A stretch of DNA of 64,000 nt from Nostoc sp. MS1 (GTDB lineage: Bacteria > Cyanobacteriota > Cyanobacteriia > Cyanobacteriales > Nostocaceae), in assembly GCF_019976755.1 (NCBI RefSeq), contig NZ_AP023441.1, positions 5,763,501-5,827,500 on the forward strand, written 5' to 3'. Of the stretch, positions 25,752 to 34,240 are shown piece by piece (position 1 is the stretch's first letter; each line of letters begins with the position of its first letter). A program made the position numbers and the translations under genes. The notes below the pieces were generated by a model. The model was given only the letters and a program-made list of their open reading frames with translations, was not told where the DNA came from and did not search any database.

Positions 25752-26321
25752 CTAACCGACCATATCATCATGTTTCTGTGCGTTGCGGTCATTATCAGAG
25801 TTGAGTGGCAAGGTCATCAGGTGCTCATCATAGAACTGTCCATCTCTGGAAAAGGTTTCCGGTTCTGTACCATATATGCGGAAGCCAAATGACTGATACA
25901 GGCGAATTGCCGCTTCTTGTTGGGTAACAACAGTTAGATTGACCCTTCTGATACCTGGAGTATGCGTTGCCCAACTCAACGCTTCGTGGATGAGCGCTCT
26001 ACCGCAGCCTTGGCAACGAAACGAGGGCAAGACGTAGAAACCCGCAAGATACGCACGATGCTTCTCATTGGGTGCGTCATAGCGAGAAACCCGGATGATA
26101 CCAACGAGTTGTTCGTTTTGAAACGCTCCGAAGAAGCAACGGTCATCGCTCTGGGCAAGCCTCACGGCAGTTTCACAGAGATTCGGTTCGTCTTCAGGGA
26201 GCGAGCCGAAAGCGGGTGGCTGTTCCCGGAGCGCAGACAAGCGCACGAAAAGATATGCCTTGGCATCAGAGGGGGTGAGTACGCGCACACTAACTGACTT
26301 GATATCTTGCAGAGACTTCAT
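25752..26321 (-). CDS. GNAT-family N-acetyltransferase
   Basis: 189 residues with the acetyl-CoA-binding signature RCQGCGRALI (a Q/R-x2-G-x-G/A form) preceded by the LAGFYVLPSF strand. RRVNLTVVTQQEAAIRLYQSFGFRIYG follows in the usual position. The protein acetylates an unidentified amine. Base composition is richer in G+C than the flanks, and the 5' part of the minus strand has few HIP1 sites. Confidence 0.85.
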   Translation of the reverse strand: MKSLQDIKSVSVRVLTPSDAKAYLFVRLSALREQPPAFGSLPEDEPNLCETAVRLAQSDDRCFFGAFQNEQLVGIIRVSRYDAPNEKHRAYLAGFYVLPSFRCQGCGRALIHEALSWATHTPGIRRVNLTVVTQQEAAIRLYQSFGFRIYGTEPETFSRDGQFYDEHLMTLPLNSDNDRNAQKHDDMVG

Positions 26322-26586
26322 AGTTTAGTTTTTGTTCACGAGAGCAGTATAGAAACGCCTAAAAGCTCTAGTCAGAGGTTGCCAAAAGCTTGAACTCAAT
26401 ATCAACAACTTCCTTCAATCCTCGGCAATAGAATATTAATCTAAACAGTGTCTCAAAAATTTTAATTGGTGATTTTGCCTAAATAATAGTGTTAATATCT
26501 CTAATTTCTTTTTATCTATCTTTTGTTGTCTATGTTTATTTTCGAGACGATAGTATGATTTTCTTACCTCAATTATAAATCTATTA

Positions 26587-27621
26587 ATGGGAGGAAACAA
26601 CCAGAAGATGATAGATATCCTTGAGAAAGTTCAGCAATCAGAGTCAGAAGTTGGACTGAGAAATGCAGCCTGTCGTTCTCTATTCTTTGTTCATCCCCAC
26701 AAAACAGCAAAAGTTTGTCTATTCCTACATGGCTTTACAGCCGGGCCTTATCAATTTGAGCCACTGGGTAAAACTTTATTTAATCAAGGATACAATGTCC
26801 TCGTTCCTTTACAACCAGGTCACGGACTAGCAGGAGATTGGAATCAGCACAACCCCCCACCACTACCAACAGATATTAAAGCTTATTTAGAGTTTGTCCT
26901 TAAGTGGGTGAAGATTGCAAAAACACTCGGTGAACAAGTCGTAGTTGGGGGATTATCTTCTGGGGGAACTTTAGCAGCTTGGTTGGCGTTGCAATATCCC
27001 CAGGAAATTGACCGTGCTTTATTGTTTACGCCGTATTTAGGTAATCAAAATTTATTATTCGATCTATTGATAAAGACTTTGCCAATTTACTTTGAATGGT
27101 TTAACAAAGATGCTTCTGGTAATTTTGGTTATAAAGGTTTTCGAGTTCCCGCATTAAAGATATTTTTGGAATTGGGAGAACAGGTTTTAAAGGAAGCTCA
27201 AAATCATCCTTCTGCACCTATTTTAATGGTGTGCAGTGAGAGCGATCGCGCTGTTAGTCGCTCGAAACAGCAGAATTTTTTTACAGCAGTAGTCAAGCAA
27301 CAACCTAAATCCTGGTATTACTGCTTTGATGATTCATTAGAAATCGAACACCGAATGATGACCAAGCTAGAAGATAATGATTATGAGGAATTGGTAATTA
27401 CCTTAGCCAAAGCATTTATAGGTACTGATTTAACTTGGCGGCAATTTCAAGACATAGCAATCAATATAGTGCAGGGAGAAGCTTACGAAAAAATTCAGCA
27501 AGAGTTTAACCTTGATCCTCAAACTTCTCAATATCTATCTGCAATGATGACTCCACATTTTGGTTGTGATAATCTTAAATGTATCAATCCTCAAGGTGTA
27601 GGTGTAAATAGTAAACACTAG
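26587..27621 (+). CDS. Alpha/beta hydrolase (carboxylesterase-like)
   Basis: 344 residues with the oxyanion segment FLHGFTAGPYQFEPLG, the nucleophile elbow GGLSSGGTLA (about 122-131) and a candidate acid in CSESDRAV. The C-terminal 90 residues are an unrecognised extension with three cysteines near the end. A GGAGG lies between two in-frame ATGs (26587 and 26608), so translation may start at 26608. Monocistronic; substrate unknown. Confidence 0.8.
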   Translation: MGGNNQKMIDILEKVQQSESEVGLRNAACRSLFFVHPHKTAKVCLFLHGFTAGPYQFEPLGKTLFNQGYNVLVPLQPGHGLAGDWNQHNPPPLPTDIKAYLEFVLKWVKIAKTLGEQVVVGGLSSGGTLAAWLALQYPQEIDRALLFTPYLGNQNLLFDLLIKTLPIYFEWFNKDASGNFGYKGFRVPALKIFLELGEQVLKEAQNHPSAPILMVCSESDRAVSRSKQQNFFTAVVKQQPKSWYYCFDDSLEIEHRMMTKLEDNDYEELVITLAKAFIGTDLTWRQFQDIAINIVQGEAYEKIQQEFNLDPQTSQYLSAMMTPHFGCDNLKCINPQGVGVNSKH

Positions 27622-27833
27622 ACCTATATATGTAGGAACAGTAGGGGATGTTTGGGTAAACTAATAGCGATCGCCCTTTGCCGACATTTACGTGACTGCT
27701 TACAAACAGCAGTCCCAACTGATGATATAGAAAATCAGAACTAAAACTACAAACAAGACGATGATGTCTCAGATTGGTGGTTAATTCCAGTCATTAAGCT
27801 TAATTCACGCTAAATACCAAAGCCAGGACTTGC

Positions 27834-28079
27834 TCAGAATGCAACAACCTGCGACCCTATGTCACAAACCTGGATGTCACGACGGGAGACAATTTGCAAC
27901 TCGTGAGAGTAACGCGGACGCGGATCATTCACCAACCAGATTGGAGGAACCATCGTGGCTTCATAATAATCAATCTGATGCAAAACCCCAGGATTATTTT
28001 TGAGTTCTACCACTGTTCCCGGCAGATACTCAAATATTTCATCCCAATCAATAGCCGACTCGACATTCATCACACTCAA
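27834..28079 (-). CDS. Small acidic protein, unknown function
   Basis: 81 residues with normal composition (IDWDEIFEYLPGTVVELKNN), no membrane helix and no recognised domain. It precedes another small gene on the same strand. Both are about 80 residues and rich in aromatic residues, which suggests real proteins, but I recognise neither. Confidence 0.55.
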   Translation of the reverse strand: MSVMNVESAIDWDEIFEYLPGTVVELKNNPGVLHQIDYYEATMVPPIWLVNDPRPRYSHELQIVSRRDIQVCDIGSQVVAF

Positions 28080-28199
28080 CCTGTTTAATACCTAAATTAC
28101 TTACTTGCCCATACCAGCCAGACCTTGACCTTGCATTGTTAACCTAACAAAATAATGCCTGAGCGAAATAGCTGGTGGGTATATCAACAGTGCTTTTGA

Positions 28200-28445
28200 C
28201 TAACAATAGAACTGACTGCGATCTAGCACCACTTCACCGTAATCTGGAACCCAGGCAACCCAAGCCACTGGGGATTCCTGGCAGAGCAACTTGGCTTCCT
28301 CAAAGGCATAGTCACTGGGTGGTTGGAGCAACTTTACCCAAGTATCTCGGTTGTACGTGATGTGGCAGACGGGGTTCCAACCTGAAGTGATTTGGTTTGC
28401 CAGGGTCGAGGCGGTCAAATTAACCGAAACTGTTGGAAGGGACAT
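28200..28445 (-). CDS. Small protein, unknown function
   Basis: 81 residues from the ATG at 28445, which has a GGAG ribosome site 8 bases upstream. A longer frame reaches 28520 but lacks such a site. The sequence carries ITSGWNPVCHITYNRDTWV and ends in DRSQFYC. No family recognised. Confidence 0.55.
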   Translation of the reverse strand: MSLPTVSVNLTASTLANQITSGWNPVCHITYNRDTWVKLLQPPSDYAFEEAKLLCQESPVAWVAWVPDYGEVVLDRSQFYC

Positions 28446-28629
28446 AGGCTTTCTCCGTCTGTAATCCATTAAAACTTGCAAGCAGTACTCTCTCCAAATA
28501 GAACAGAGAGAGTAAAACAAATAATTTCTGTATCTATGATTACAAAATTGAAGGTAAATAGCTTAATTACCTTAAATAAGTTAACAAATCCTGACACAAT
28601 AGATAACAAGTCCTGATTTATCGCTTCTG

Positions 28630-28959
28630 ATGCTGTTCAAAATTCTGGTTATCCTGCATACTCTCTTAGCCACCGTCTGGACGGGTGGGCATTTGATGTT
28701 TGCCGTTACGGTGCAACCTCAAGCATTAAAAAACCGCGCCCCCTAGCGCGTTCATCACTTTAAAGAACACTTCACGGGCTTTGGACTTTCAGCACTCTTG
28801 CTTCAAATGATCACTGGATTGGTACTGACTTGGAGCTACTTTCCTGGCTGCCAAAATTTCCTATCGTTTGATACGTACCTATCGATTTATATCGGTATCA
28901 AGCTGCTCTTACTGCTAGGTACGCTAGCAGTAACAGTTCATGCCCAATTTTGCTTTTGA
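28630..28959 (+). pseudogene. CopD-like membrane protein pseudogene
   Basis: The frame starts MLFKILVILHTLLATVWTGG and runs LMFAVTVQPQALKNRAP, then hits an in-frame TAG near 28744. It continues RVHHFKEHFTGFGLSALLLQ up to a stop at 28957-28959. The HTL...WTGGHL pattern, a second FExHF...G helix and a KLLLLLGTLAVTVHA helix resemble CopD-type or DUF2214-like four-helix membrane proteins. The last helix and C-terminus are missing. One nonsense mutation plus a 3' truncation indicate a dead gene. Confidence 0.7.
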
Positions 28960-29012
28960 GATTCCGCAAATAGGCATTTTGGTAATTTTGACATATAATG
29001 TGCGAATGTCAA

Positions 29013-29086
29013 TCGGGATGACTGGATTCGAACCAGCGGCCCCTTCGTCCCGAACGAAGTGCGCTACCAAGCTGCGCTACATCCCG
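29013..29086 (-). tRNA. tRNA-Pro (anticodon CGG)
   Basis: The minus strand folds into a complete cloverleaf of 74 nt: acceptor CGGGATG/CATCCCG with discriminator A, D-arm GCGC, anticodon stem CTTCG/CGAAG around loop TTCGGGA, and T-arm GCTGG/CCAGT with TTCGAAT. The anticodon is CGG, reading CCG proline codons. The 3' CCA is not encoded. Confidence 0.95.
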
Positions 29087-29284
29087 TAAAGAAAATTGCA
29101 AATCCCTGCCATAGTAACATAAATAATAGCAAATAAGCTATTAAGTTATTAAATTACATGAAATGTTGGCGGTTGACAGCCAGAAAAAAGATATGTAGAC
29201 CAAAACACATCTATGATATATAACCGTAGTCACACTCTTTAGGGAATTTTCAAAGCTTGAATGCTAGAAATGTAAGACTTTACC

Positions 29285-29305
29285 TCCTGCCTTCTGCCTT
29301 CTGCC
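29285..29305 (+). repeat. STRR heptamer array (TTCTGCC)
   Basis: Three tandem heptamers, TCCTGCC TTCTGCC TTCTGCC, upstream of lipA. The same unit recurs at 63748-63773. Confidence 0.75.
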
Positions 29306-29375
29306 ATAAATGAATAGAAAAGGAATTTGCTTGCTAGGATTAGATTTGTATAACATTCAGTGGTAAAAGCGGATT

Positions 29376-30254
29376 GTGACTGTAAAACCAGACTGGCTAC
29401 GGGTAAAAGCGCCTCAATGGGAGCGCGTTGGTAACGTTAAGGAAATTTTACGGGATTTAGCCCTAAATACAGTTTGTGAGGAAGCATCATGTCCGAATAT
29501 TGGTGAATGCTTCCAAGCTGGTACGGCCACATTTCTAATTATGGGTCCAGCCTGCACCCGTGCTTGTCCTTACTGCGATATTGATTTTGAGAAAAAACCC
29601 CAAGCTCTTGACCCCACAGAACCGACGAGATTAGCGGAAGCTGTGCGGCGGATGAGACTTAATCATGTGGTTATCACTTCAGTTAACCGAGATGATTTAC
29701 CAGACGGTGGTGCATCACAATTTGTCAAATGTATTCAAGAAGTTCGTGCAGTCTCGCCTCAAACTACAATTGAGGTATTAATTCCTGACTTGTGCGGTAA
29801 TTGGGAAGCTTTAGAAATAATTCTCCAAGCATGGCCAGAGGTTCTAAACCACAATACAGAAACTATCCCCAGACTTTATCGACGAGTGCGGCCCCAAGGT
29901 AACTACGATCGCACTCTAGAATTATTACAGCGATCGCGTCAAATTGCCCCTTGGCTCTACACCAAATCAGGTATCATGGTGGGCTTAGGTGAAACAGACG
30001 CAGAAATTCGTCAAGTCATGCAGGACTTACGCGCCGTAGATTGCGATATCCTGACAATTGGGCAATATCTCCAACCCAGTCAAAAGCACTTGCAAGTCAA
30101 TGACTTTGTTACACCAGAACAATTTGCAGCCTGGCAAGCCTACGGTGAAGAACTAGGATTTTTACAAGTCGTTTCCTCACCCTTAACCAGAAGCTCTTAC
30201 CACGCCGAGCAAGTAAGACAATTAATGCAGCGTTACCCAAGAAAAAAGTGCTGA
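29376..30254 (+). CDS. lipA: Lipoyl synthase
   Basis: 292 residues from a GTG start. Both [4Fe-4S] cysteine sets of LipA are present: C34, C39, C45 (auxiliary cluster, CEEASCPNIGEC) and C60, C64, C67 (radical SAM, CTRACPYC). The C-terminal SSPLTRSSYHA motif carries the serine that ligates the auxiliary cluster. It inserts sulfur at C6 and C8 of protein-bound octanoate to make lipoyl groups for 2-oxoacid dehydrogenases and glycine cleavage. Full length. It is followed by a repeat array and gpsA. Confidence 0.95.
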   Translation: MTVKPDWLRVKAPQWERVGNVKEILRDLALNTVCEEASCPNIGECFQAGTATFLIMGPACTRACPYCDIDFEKKPQALDPTEPTRLAEAVRRMRLNHVVITSVNRDDLPDGGASQFVKCIQEVRAVSPQTTIEVLIPDLCGNWEALEIILQAWPEVLNHNTETIPRLYRRVRPQGNYDRTLELLQRSRQIAPWLYTKSGIMVGLGETDAEIRQVMQDLRAVDCDILTIGQYLQPSQKHLQVNDFVTPEQFAAWQAYGEELGFLQVVSSPLTRSSYHAEQVRQLMQRYPRKKC

Positions 30255-30286
30255 GTGCTGAGTAGGAAGTAAGGCAAGTTTTCTCT

Positions 30287-30319
30287 CCCCCCACTCCCCA
30301 CTCCCCACTCCCCACTCCC
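30287..30319 (+). repeat. STRR heptamer array (CCCCACT)
   Basis: Four tandem CCCCACT heptamers lie between lipA and gpsA. The same family, as GGGGAGT, invades cobN. Confidence 0.85.
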
Positions 30320-30335
30320 TAATTTTTATAGATCA

Positions 30336-31262
30336 GTGCGAGAAACTACCATATCAATTTTAGGTGCAGGCGCTTGGGGTGCATCCCTGGCGAATTTAGC
30401 GATAGCCAATGGCCATAGGGTGCGTGTATGGTCACGACAGGGGAATGAAACACTGGCAGAAGTTACACAAGATGCGGATATCATTCTCTCTGCCATCTCT
30501 ATGAAAGGGGTGAGAGAAGTTGCTTCAAAAATTCAATCTCTCCCCCTTTCATCAGAAACAATATTTGTCACCGCTACCAAAGGTTTAGAACCCCAAACTA
30601 TATATACGCCTTCACAAATTTGGCAATCTTGTTTTCCTAATCATCCAGTAGTGGTTCTATCTGGGCCAAATTTATCAAAAGAAATTGACCAATCTTTACC
30701 AGCAGCCACAGTAGTAGCTAGCCGTATTACTACAGCCGCCTCTACAGTGCAGCTAGCATTCTCCTCATCTCGTTTTCGCGTCTATACAAATCCCGACCCT
30801 GTGGGTGTGGAGTTGGGAGGTACACTAAAGAATGTAATTGCGATCGCATCTGGTGTATGTGACGGTTTGCAATTAGGAACTAACGCCAAAGCCGCTTTAG
30901 TCACACGCGGACTCACAGAAATAATTCGCATTGGCAATTGTTGGGGTGCGAAAACGGAAACATTTTATGGGTTATCTGGTCTAGGAGATTTGTTAGCTAC
31001 CTGTAATAGTGCCTTAAGCCGCAATTACCAAGTTGGCTATCAATTAGCTAGTGGTGAAACGTTGACACAAATTCTTGAGAAATTACCAGGAACCGCCGAA
31101 GGAGTAAACACTTGTCAGGTACTAGTCCAATTAGCTAGGCAACAAAATATAGTTATGCCCATTACCGAGCAAGTTTATCGATTACTACAAGGTGAAGTCA
31201 CCCCCAGACAAGCACTTGATGAACTCATGCTGCGAGACATCAAGCCAGAATATGGTTATTAG
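30336..31262 (+). CDS. gpsA: NAD(P)-dependent glycerol-3-phosphate dehydrogenase
   Basis: 308 residues with the dinucleotide-binding motif ILGAGAWGASLA at 8-19, VVLSGPNLSKEI, the catalytic GGTLKNVIAIA (the conserved Lys) and GLGDLLATC. It reduces dihydroxyacetone phosphate to sn-glycerol 3-phosphate for membrane lipids. The start is a GTG at 30336. It lies 81 bases after lipA; the gap is filled by an STRR array. Length slightly below the usual 330. Confidence 0.93.
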   Translation: MRETTISILGAGAWGASLANLAIANGHRVRVWSRQGNETLAEVTQDADIILSAISMKGVREVASKIQSLPLSSETIFVTATKGLEPQTIYTPSQIWQSCFPNHPVVVLSGPNLSKEIDQSLPAATVVASRITTAASTVQLAFSSSRFRVYTNPDPVGVELGGTLKNVIAIASGVCDGLQLGTNAKAALVTRGLTEIIRIGNCWGAKTETFYGLSGLGDLLATCNSALSRNYQVGYQLASGETLTQILEKLPGTAEGVNTCQVLVQLARQQNIVMPITEQVYRLLQGEVTPRQALDELMLRDIKPEYGY

Positions 31263-31834
31263 TCATTGGTCATTAGTCCATAGTCAACTGTCAACTGTCA
31301 ACTGACAGTCCCTAATTTAACTCGGCACTACTAACCCGATACCATACTTAGTCCTAAAAAATCCTGAGAAAAAAATTAGAAAATCGTCAGGAAACTACTT
31401 TTATATCCATGTAGATGTGACTATCCCGATAATAAACATTATTTTTACTGAAATATGTTTATACAAAATACTCAAGTAACAGCTAATAGCCAATCAGGTG
31501 AAAATGCTGACTAGGTAATTCGGAATTTAAAGTCTAATTTTGAAATTAAATAGCTATTGTTTCAATCAGACGTTCAGTAGCCGATTTTAGTTCGGCTGGA
31601 ATGCCTGAAAAACAAACATTAGGGTTTTTTATAAAAAAAATCTTAGTGAAATCCTCAACCGTGTTAGTTCACCTAAAATCACGGGAACAATAGCAACAGT
31701 TAAACATAAATAGCTTAACCCTTCCCTACGGGACGCTACCAGCGTATGGGTTGACCTCCACTTAGAGAGGAAAACCCTCCCGGAGCGCTGACTCACCGCA
31801 ATCTATTGTTACCTGGAGCCATAGAGACGATCTT
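31263..31834 (+). other. Intergenic region upstream of sigC
   Basis: Contains an STRR array (31282-31308) and AT-rich sequence. Just before sigC (about 31720-31790) there is a repeat-like segment with GGGACGCTACC and GAGGAAAACCCTCCCGGAG, related to the dispersed hairpins elsewhere. No gene seen. Promoter elements cannot be assigned with confidence. Confidence 0.55.
31282..31308 (+). repeat. STRR heptamer array (CAACTGT)
   Basis: Three tandem CAACTGT heptamers followed by CAACTGACAG, between gpsA and sigC. Confidence 0.8.
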
Positions 31835-33085
31835 ATGCCAGCAACATCTTTTTATGCAGATGCCACCTACAATTCCCAAAAGTCCCGTCAGGCTTTAGAC
31901 CCGGATTTCGCCATTGATGACAGTGATTTGTCAGTTGATGAGATCCAAGAGTTAGAGATAGCTGCTGCTGATCCCGCTACCTTTGGTGCTAGCGCTAACC
32001 GTCGTAGTACAGACTTAGTACGTCTATACCTTCAGGAAATTGGTCGAGTCCGTTTGTTAGGACGAGATGAAGAAGTTTCTGAAGCTCAAAAAGTCCAGCG
32101 TTACTTAAAGTTGCGGACAGTCTTAGCTAATGCAGCCAAGCAAGGGGATGCAGTAGCCTCGCCTTATCTCCATTTAATTGAGGTACAAGAGCGTTTAGCA
32201 TCAGAATTAGGACATCGCCCTTCTTTGGAAAGATGGGCTGCTACAGCTGGCATACAGCTATCTGACCTCAAGCCTATGTTGTCAGAAGGGAAACGTCGCT
32301 GGGCAGAAATTGCCAAAATGACTGTAGAAGAATTGGAGAAGATGCAGTCCCAAGGTCTTCAGTCTAAAGAACACATGATTAAGGCGAATTTACGCTTAGT
32401 TGTGTCTGTTGCTAAGAAATATCAAAATCGGGGTTTAGAATTACTAGACTTAGTGCAAGAAGGTACTCTCGGCTTAGAACGAGCTGTAGAGAAATTTGAT
32501 CCTACTAAGGGATATCGTTTTAGTACCTATGCTTACTGGTGGATTCGTCAGGGTATTACAAGAGCGATCGCAACTTCTAGTCGCACCATTCGTCTCCCTG
32601 TTCATATTACAGAAAAATTAAACAAAATTAAAAAAGCTCAACGCAAAATTGCTCAAGAAAAAGGTCGCACGCCTACTTTAGAAGACCTAGCGATTGAGTT
32701 AGATATGACACCCACACAAGTCCGGGAAGTTCTCTTGAGAGTACCTCGTTCTGTTTCTTTAGAAACTAAAGTCGGTAAAGATAAAGACACCGAATTGGGT
32801 GAATTATTAGAAACTGATGGAGTTACACCTGAAGAAATGTTAATGCGAGAATCTTTACAAAGAGACTTGCAACATTTATTAGCTGATTTAACCAGCCGTG
32901 AGCGCGATGTAATTTTGATGCGTTTTGGTTTAGCTGATGGTCATCCTTACTCATTAGCAGAAATTGGCCGCGCCTTAGATTTATCACGGGAGCGAGTACG
33001 CCAAATCGAATCAAAAGCCTTACAAAAGCTGCGTCAACCCAAACGTCGTAACCTCATTCGAGACTATCTGGAGTCTTTGAGCTAG
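31835..33085 (+). CDS. sigC: Group 2 sigma-70 factor SigC
   Basis: 416 residues with the full primary-like sigma layout. Region 1.2 is STDLVRLYLQEIGRVRLLG near 57. Region 2 is KANLRLVVSVAKKYQNRGL to KGYRFSTYAYWWIRQGI, which melts and binds the -10. Region 3 follows, and region 4 has the -35 helix-turn-helix SLAEIGRALDLSRERVRQIE near 370-390. The acidic non-conserved region 1.1 of RpoD is absent, placing it in group 2. Length and gene order (sigC beside furA) match SigC of Anabaena, reported to be induced early in differentiating cells and under nitrogen limitation. Confidence 0.9.
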   Translation: MPATSFYADATYNSQKSRQALDPDFAIDDSDLSVDEIQELEIAAADPATFGASANRRSTDLVRLYLQEIGRVRLLGRDEEVSEAQKVQRYLKLRTVLANAAKQGDAVASPYLHLIEVQERLASELGHRPSLERWAATAGIQLSDLKPMLSEGKRRWAEIAKMTVEELEKMQSQGLQSKEHMIKANLRLVVSVAKKYQNRGLELLDLVQEGTLGLERAVEKFDPTKGYRFSTYAYWWIRQGITRAIATSSRTIRLPVHITEKLNKIKKAQRKIAQEKGRTPTLEDLAIELDMTPTQVREVLLRVPRSVSLETKVGKDKDTELGELLETDGVTPEEMLMRESLQRDLQHLLADLTSRERDVILMRFGLADGHPYSLAEIGRALDLSRERVRQIESKALQKLRQPKRRNLIRDYLESLS

Positions 33086-33438
33086 TTCCATAGTCAATAG
33101 TCAATAGTCAATAGTGACAAGCCTAATACTATAGATTATTGACTTTGGACGATTTATTTGCATGTTACTAAATTAATTGCTACCACTAACAGCTACTAGT
33201 TGCTTATAAGGAATTTTTGCAATTAATTAAAATGTGTTTGTGCAAACTATCTTTTGCAAAAATAAGCATGTAAGTATTAGGATGGATATGCTATTGATGT
33301 CCACAATGCTTATGTAGCGGACAATTCAATATTCAAGATGCAAAACTCAAAACTCTCCTTTTGAGTTTTGAATTGTTTGTTGGAAGCATTATTGTTTAAT
33401 TTTTGTATGTATATTTGATTAAGTTTTATTAAAGCTTT
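33086..33438 (+). other. Intergenic region between sigC and furA
   Basis: Holds an STRR array at 33091-33117, then AT-rich sequence including a partial inverted repeat, CAAAACTCAAAACTC...GAGTTTTGAATTG (about 33341-33373), that could end sigC transcription. No gene seen. Confidence 0.5.
33091..33117 (+). repeat. STRR heptamer array (AGTCAAT)
   Basis: Three and a half tandem AGTCAAT units immediately after the sigC stop codon. Confidence 0.8.
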
Positions 33439-33457
33439 AATAATGATTCTCAATAAG
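33439..33457 (+). promoter_or_regulatory. Iron box (Fur-binding site) of furA
   Basis: The 19-mer AATAATGATTCTCAATAAG matches the Fur consensus GATAATGATAATCATTATC at 13 of 19 positions. It lies about 75 bases before the furA ATG, in the expected place for the known autoregulation of Anabaena FurA. Confidence 0.75.
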
Positions 33458-33529
33458 CTATCTTTGTTGCAAATCACTCCAGATATTTGTTATATTCTCA
33501 ACTAACGAGCTTTGTTGAGAAAAATTAGT

Positions 33530-33985
33530 ATGACTGTCTACACAACTACTTCACTCAAGGCAGAATTAAACGAACGAGGCTGGCGTTTAACACCACAGAG
33601 GGAAGTTATATTACATATATTTCAAGAACTTCCTCAAGGTGAACATCTAAGCGCGGAAGATTTATATCACCGTTTAGAAACTGATGGCGAAGGTATTAGC
33701 CTCTCAACTATCTACCGGACTTTGAAGTTGATGGCTCGGATGGGGATTTTACGTGAGCTGGAACTAGGCGAAGGACACAAGCACTACGAAATTAACCAAC
33801 CTTACCCCCATCATCATCATCACCTAATTTGTGTCAAATGTAACACAACAATTGAATTTAAAAATGATTCAATTTTAAAAATTGGTGCAAAAACTGCGCA
33901 AAAAGAAGGTTTTCATCTGCTTGACTGTCAAATGACAATTCATGCAGTGTGTCCCAAGTGCCAGCGTGCGCTGATGCCACTCTAA
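33530..33985 (+). CDS. furA: Ferric uptake regulator FurA
   Basis: 151 residues. The winged-helix part (1-85) has SLSTIYRTLKLM as recognition helix. The metal/dimer part has the HHHHH cluster at 94-98 and five cysteines C101, C104, C133, C141 and C144, as CVKC and CPKC pairs plus one. This is the exact cysteine spacing of Anabaena FurA, which binds iron and haem and senses redox state. It represses iron-uptake genes and links iron to nitrogen control. The ATG at 33530 is preferred; an in-frame TTG at 33512 gives an 18-base extension. The peptidoglycan-binding gene converges on it. Confidence 0.95.
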   Translation: MTVYTTTSLKAELNERGWRLTPQREVILHIFQELPQGEHLSAEDLYHRLETDGEGISLSTIYRTLKLMARMGILRELELGEGHKHYEINQPYPHHHHHLICVKCNTTIEFKNDSILKIGAKTAQKEGFHLLDCQMTIHAVCPKCQRALMPL

Positions 33986-34138
33986 CACCTGGGTAAATGC
34001 CAATTCAAAATTCAAAATTTAGATGTTACAGCAGAAAGCAGGAGGACAAGTTTTACTATTTCCTGCATTCAAGCTTTGAAAATGTCCTAACCTATCTACA
34101 GATATATGAAATTTTTGAATTTTGGGAAATTGGTAAAA

Positions 34139-34190
34139 GATAACAAGAAGAAATTCCTCGAAACCGAGGGATTTCTCGGTAGTTGTTATC
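34139..34190. terminator. Long hairpin between furA and the convergent gene
   Basis: GATAACAA (34139-34146) pairs with TTGTTATC (34183-34190). Inside this, ACCGAG (34163-34168) pairs with CTCGGT (34175-34180). It separates the two convergent genes and may act as a bidirectional end or processing site, but neither side has a strong T run. Confidence 0.5.
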
Positions 34191-34240
34191 GGAGGTACAC
34201 AAACTGTTAAAGAATTATACTGAAAACACCGAAGCGGAGA

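Noticed and set aside
25634..25760. Possible integron attC site beside the GNAT gene
   Set aside because: GTTAG- and CAAC-like bits are present but no complete R'/R'' pair or integrase was seen.
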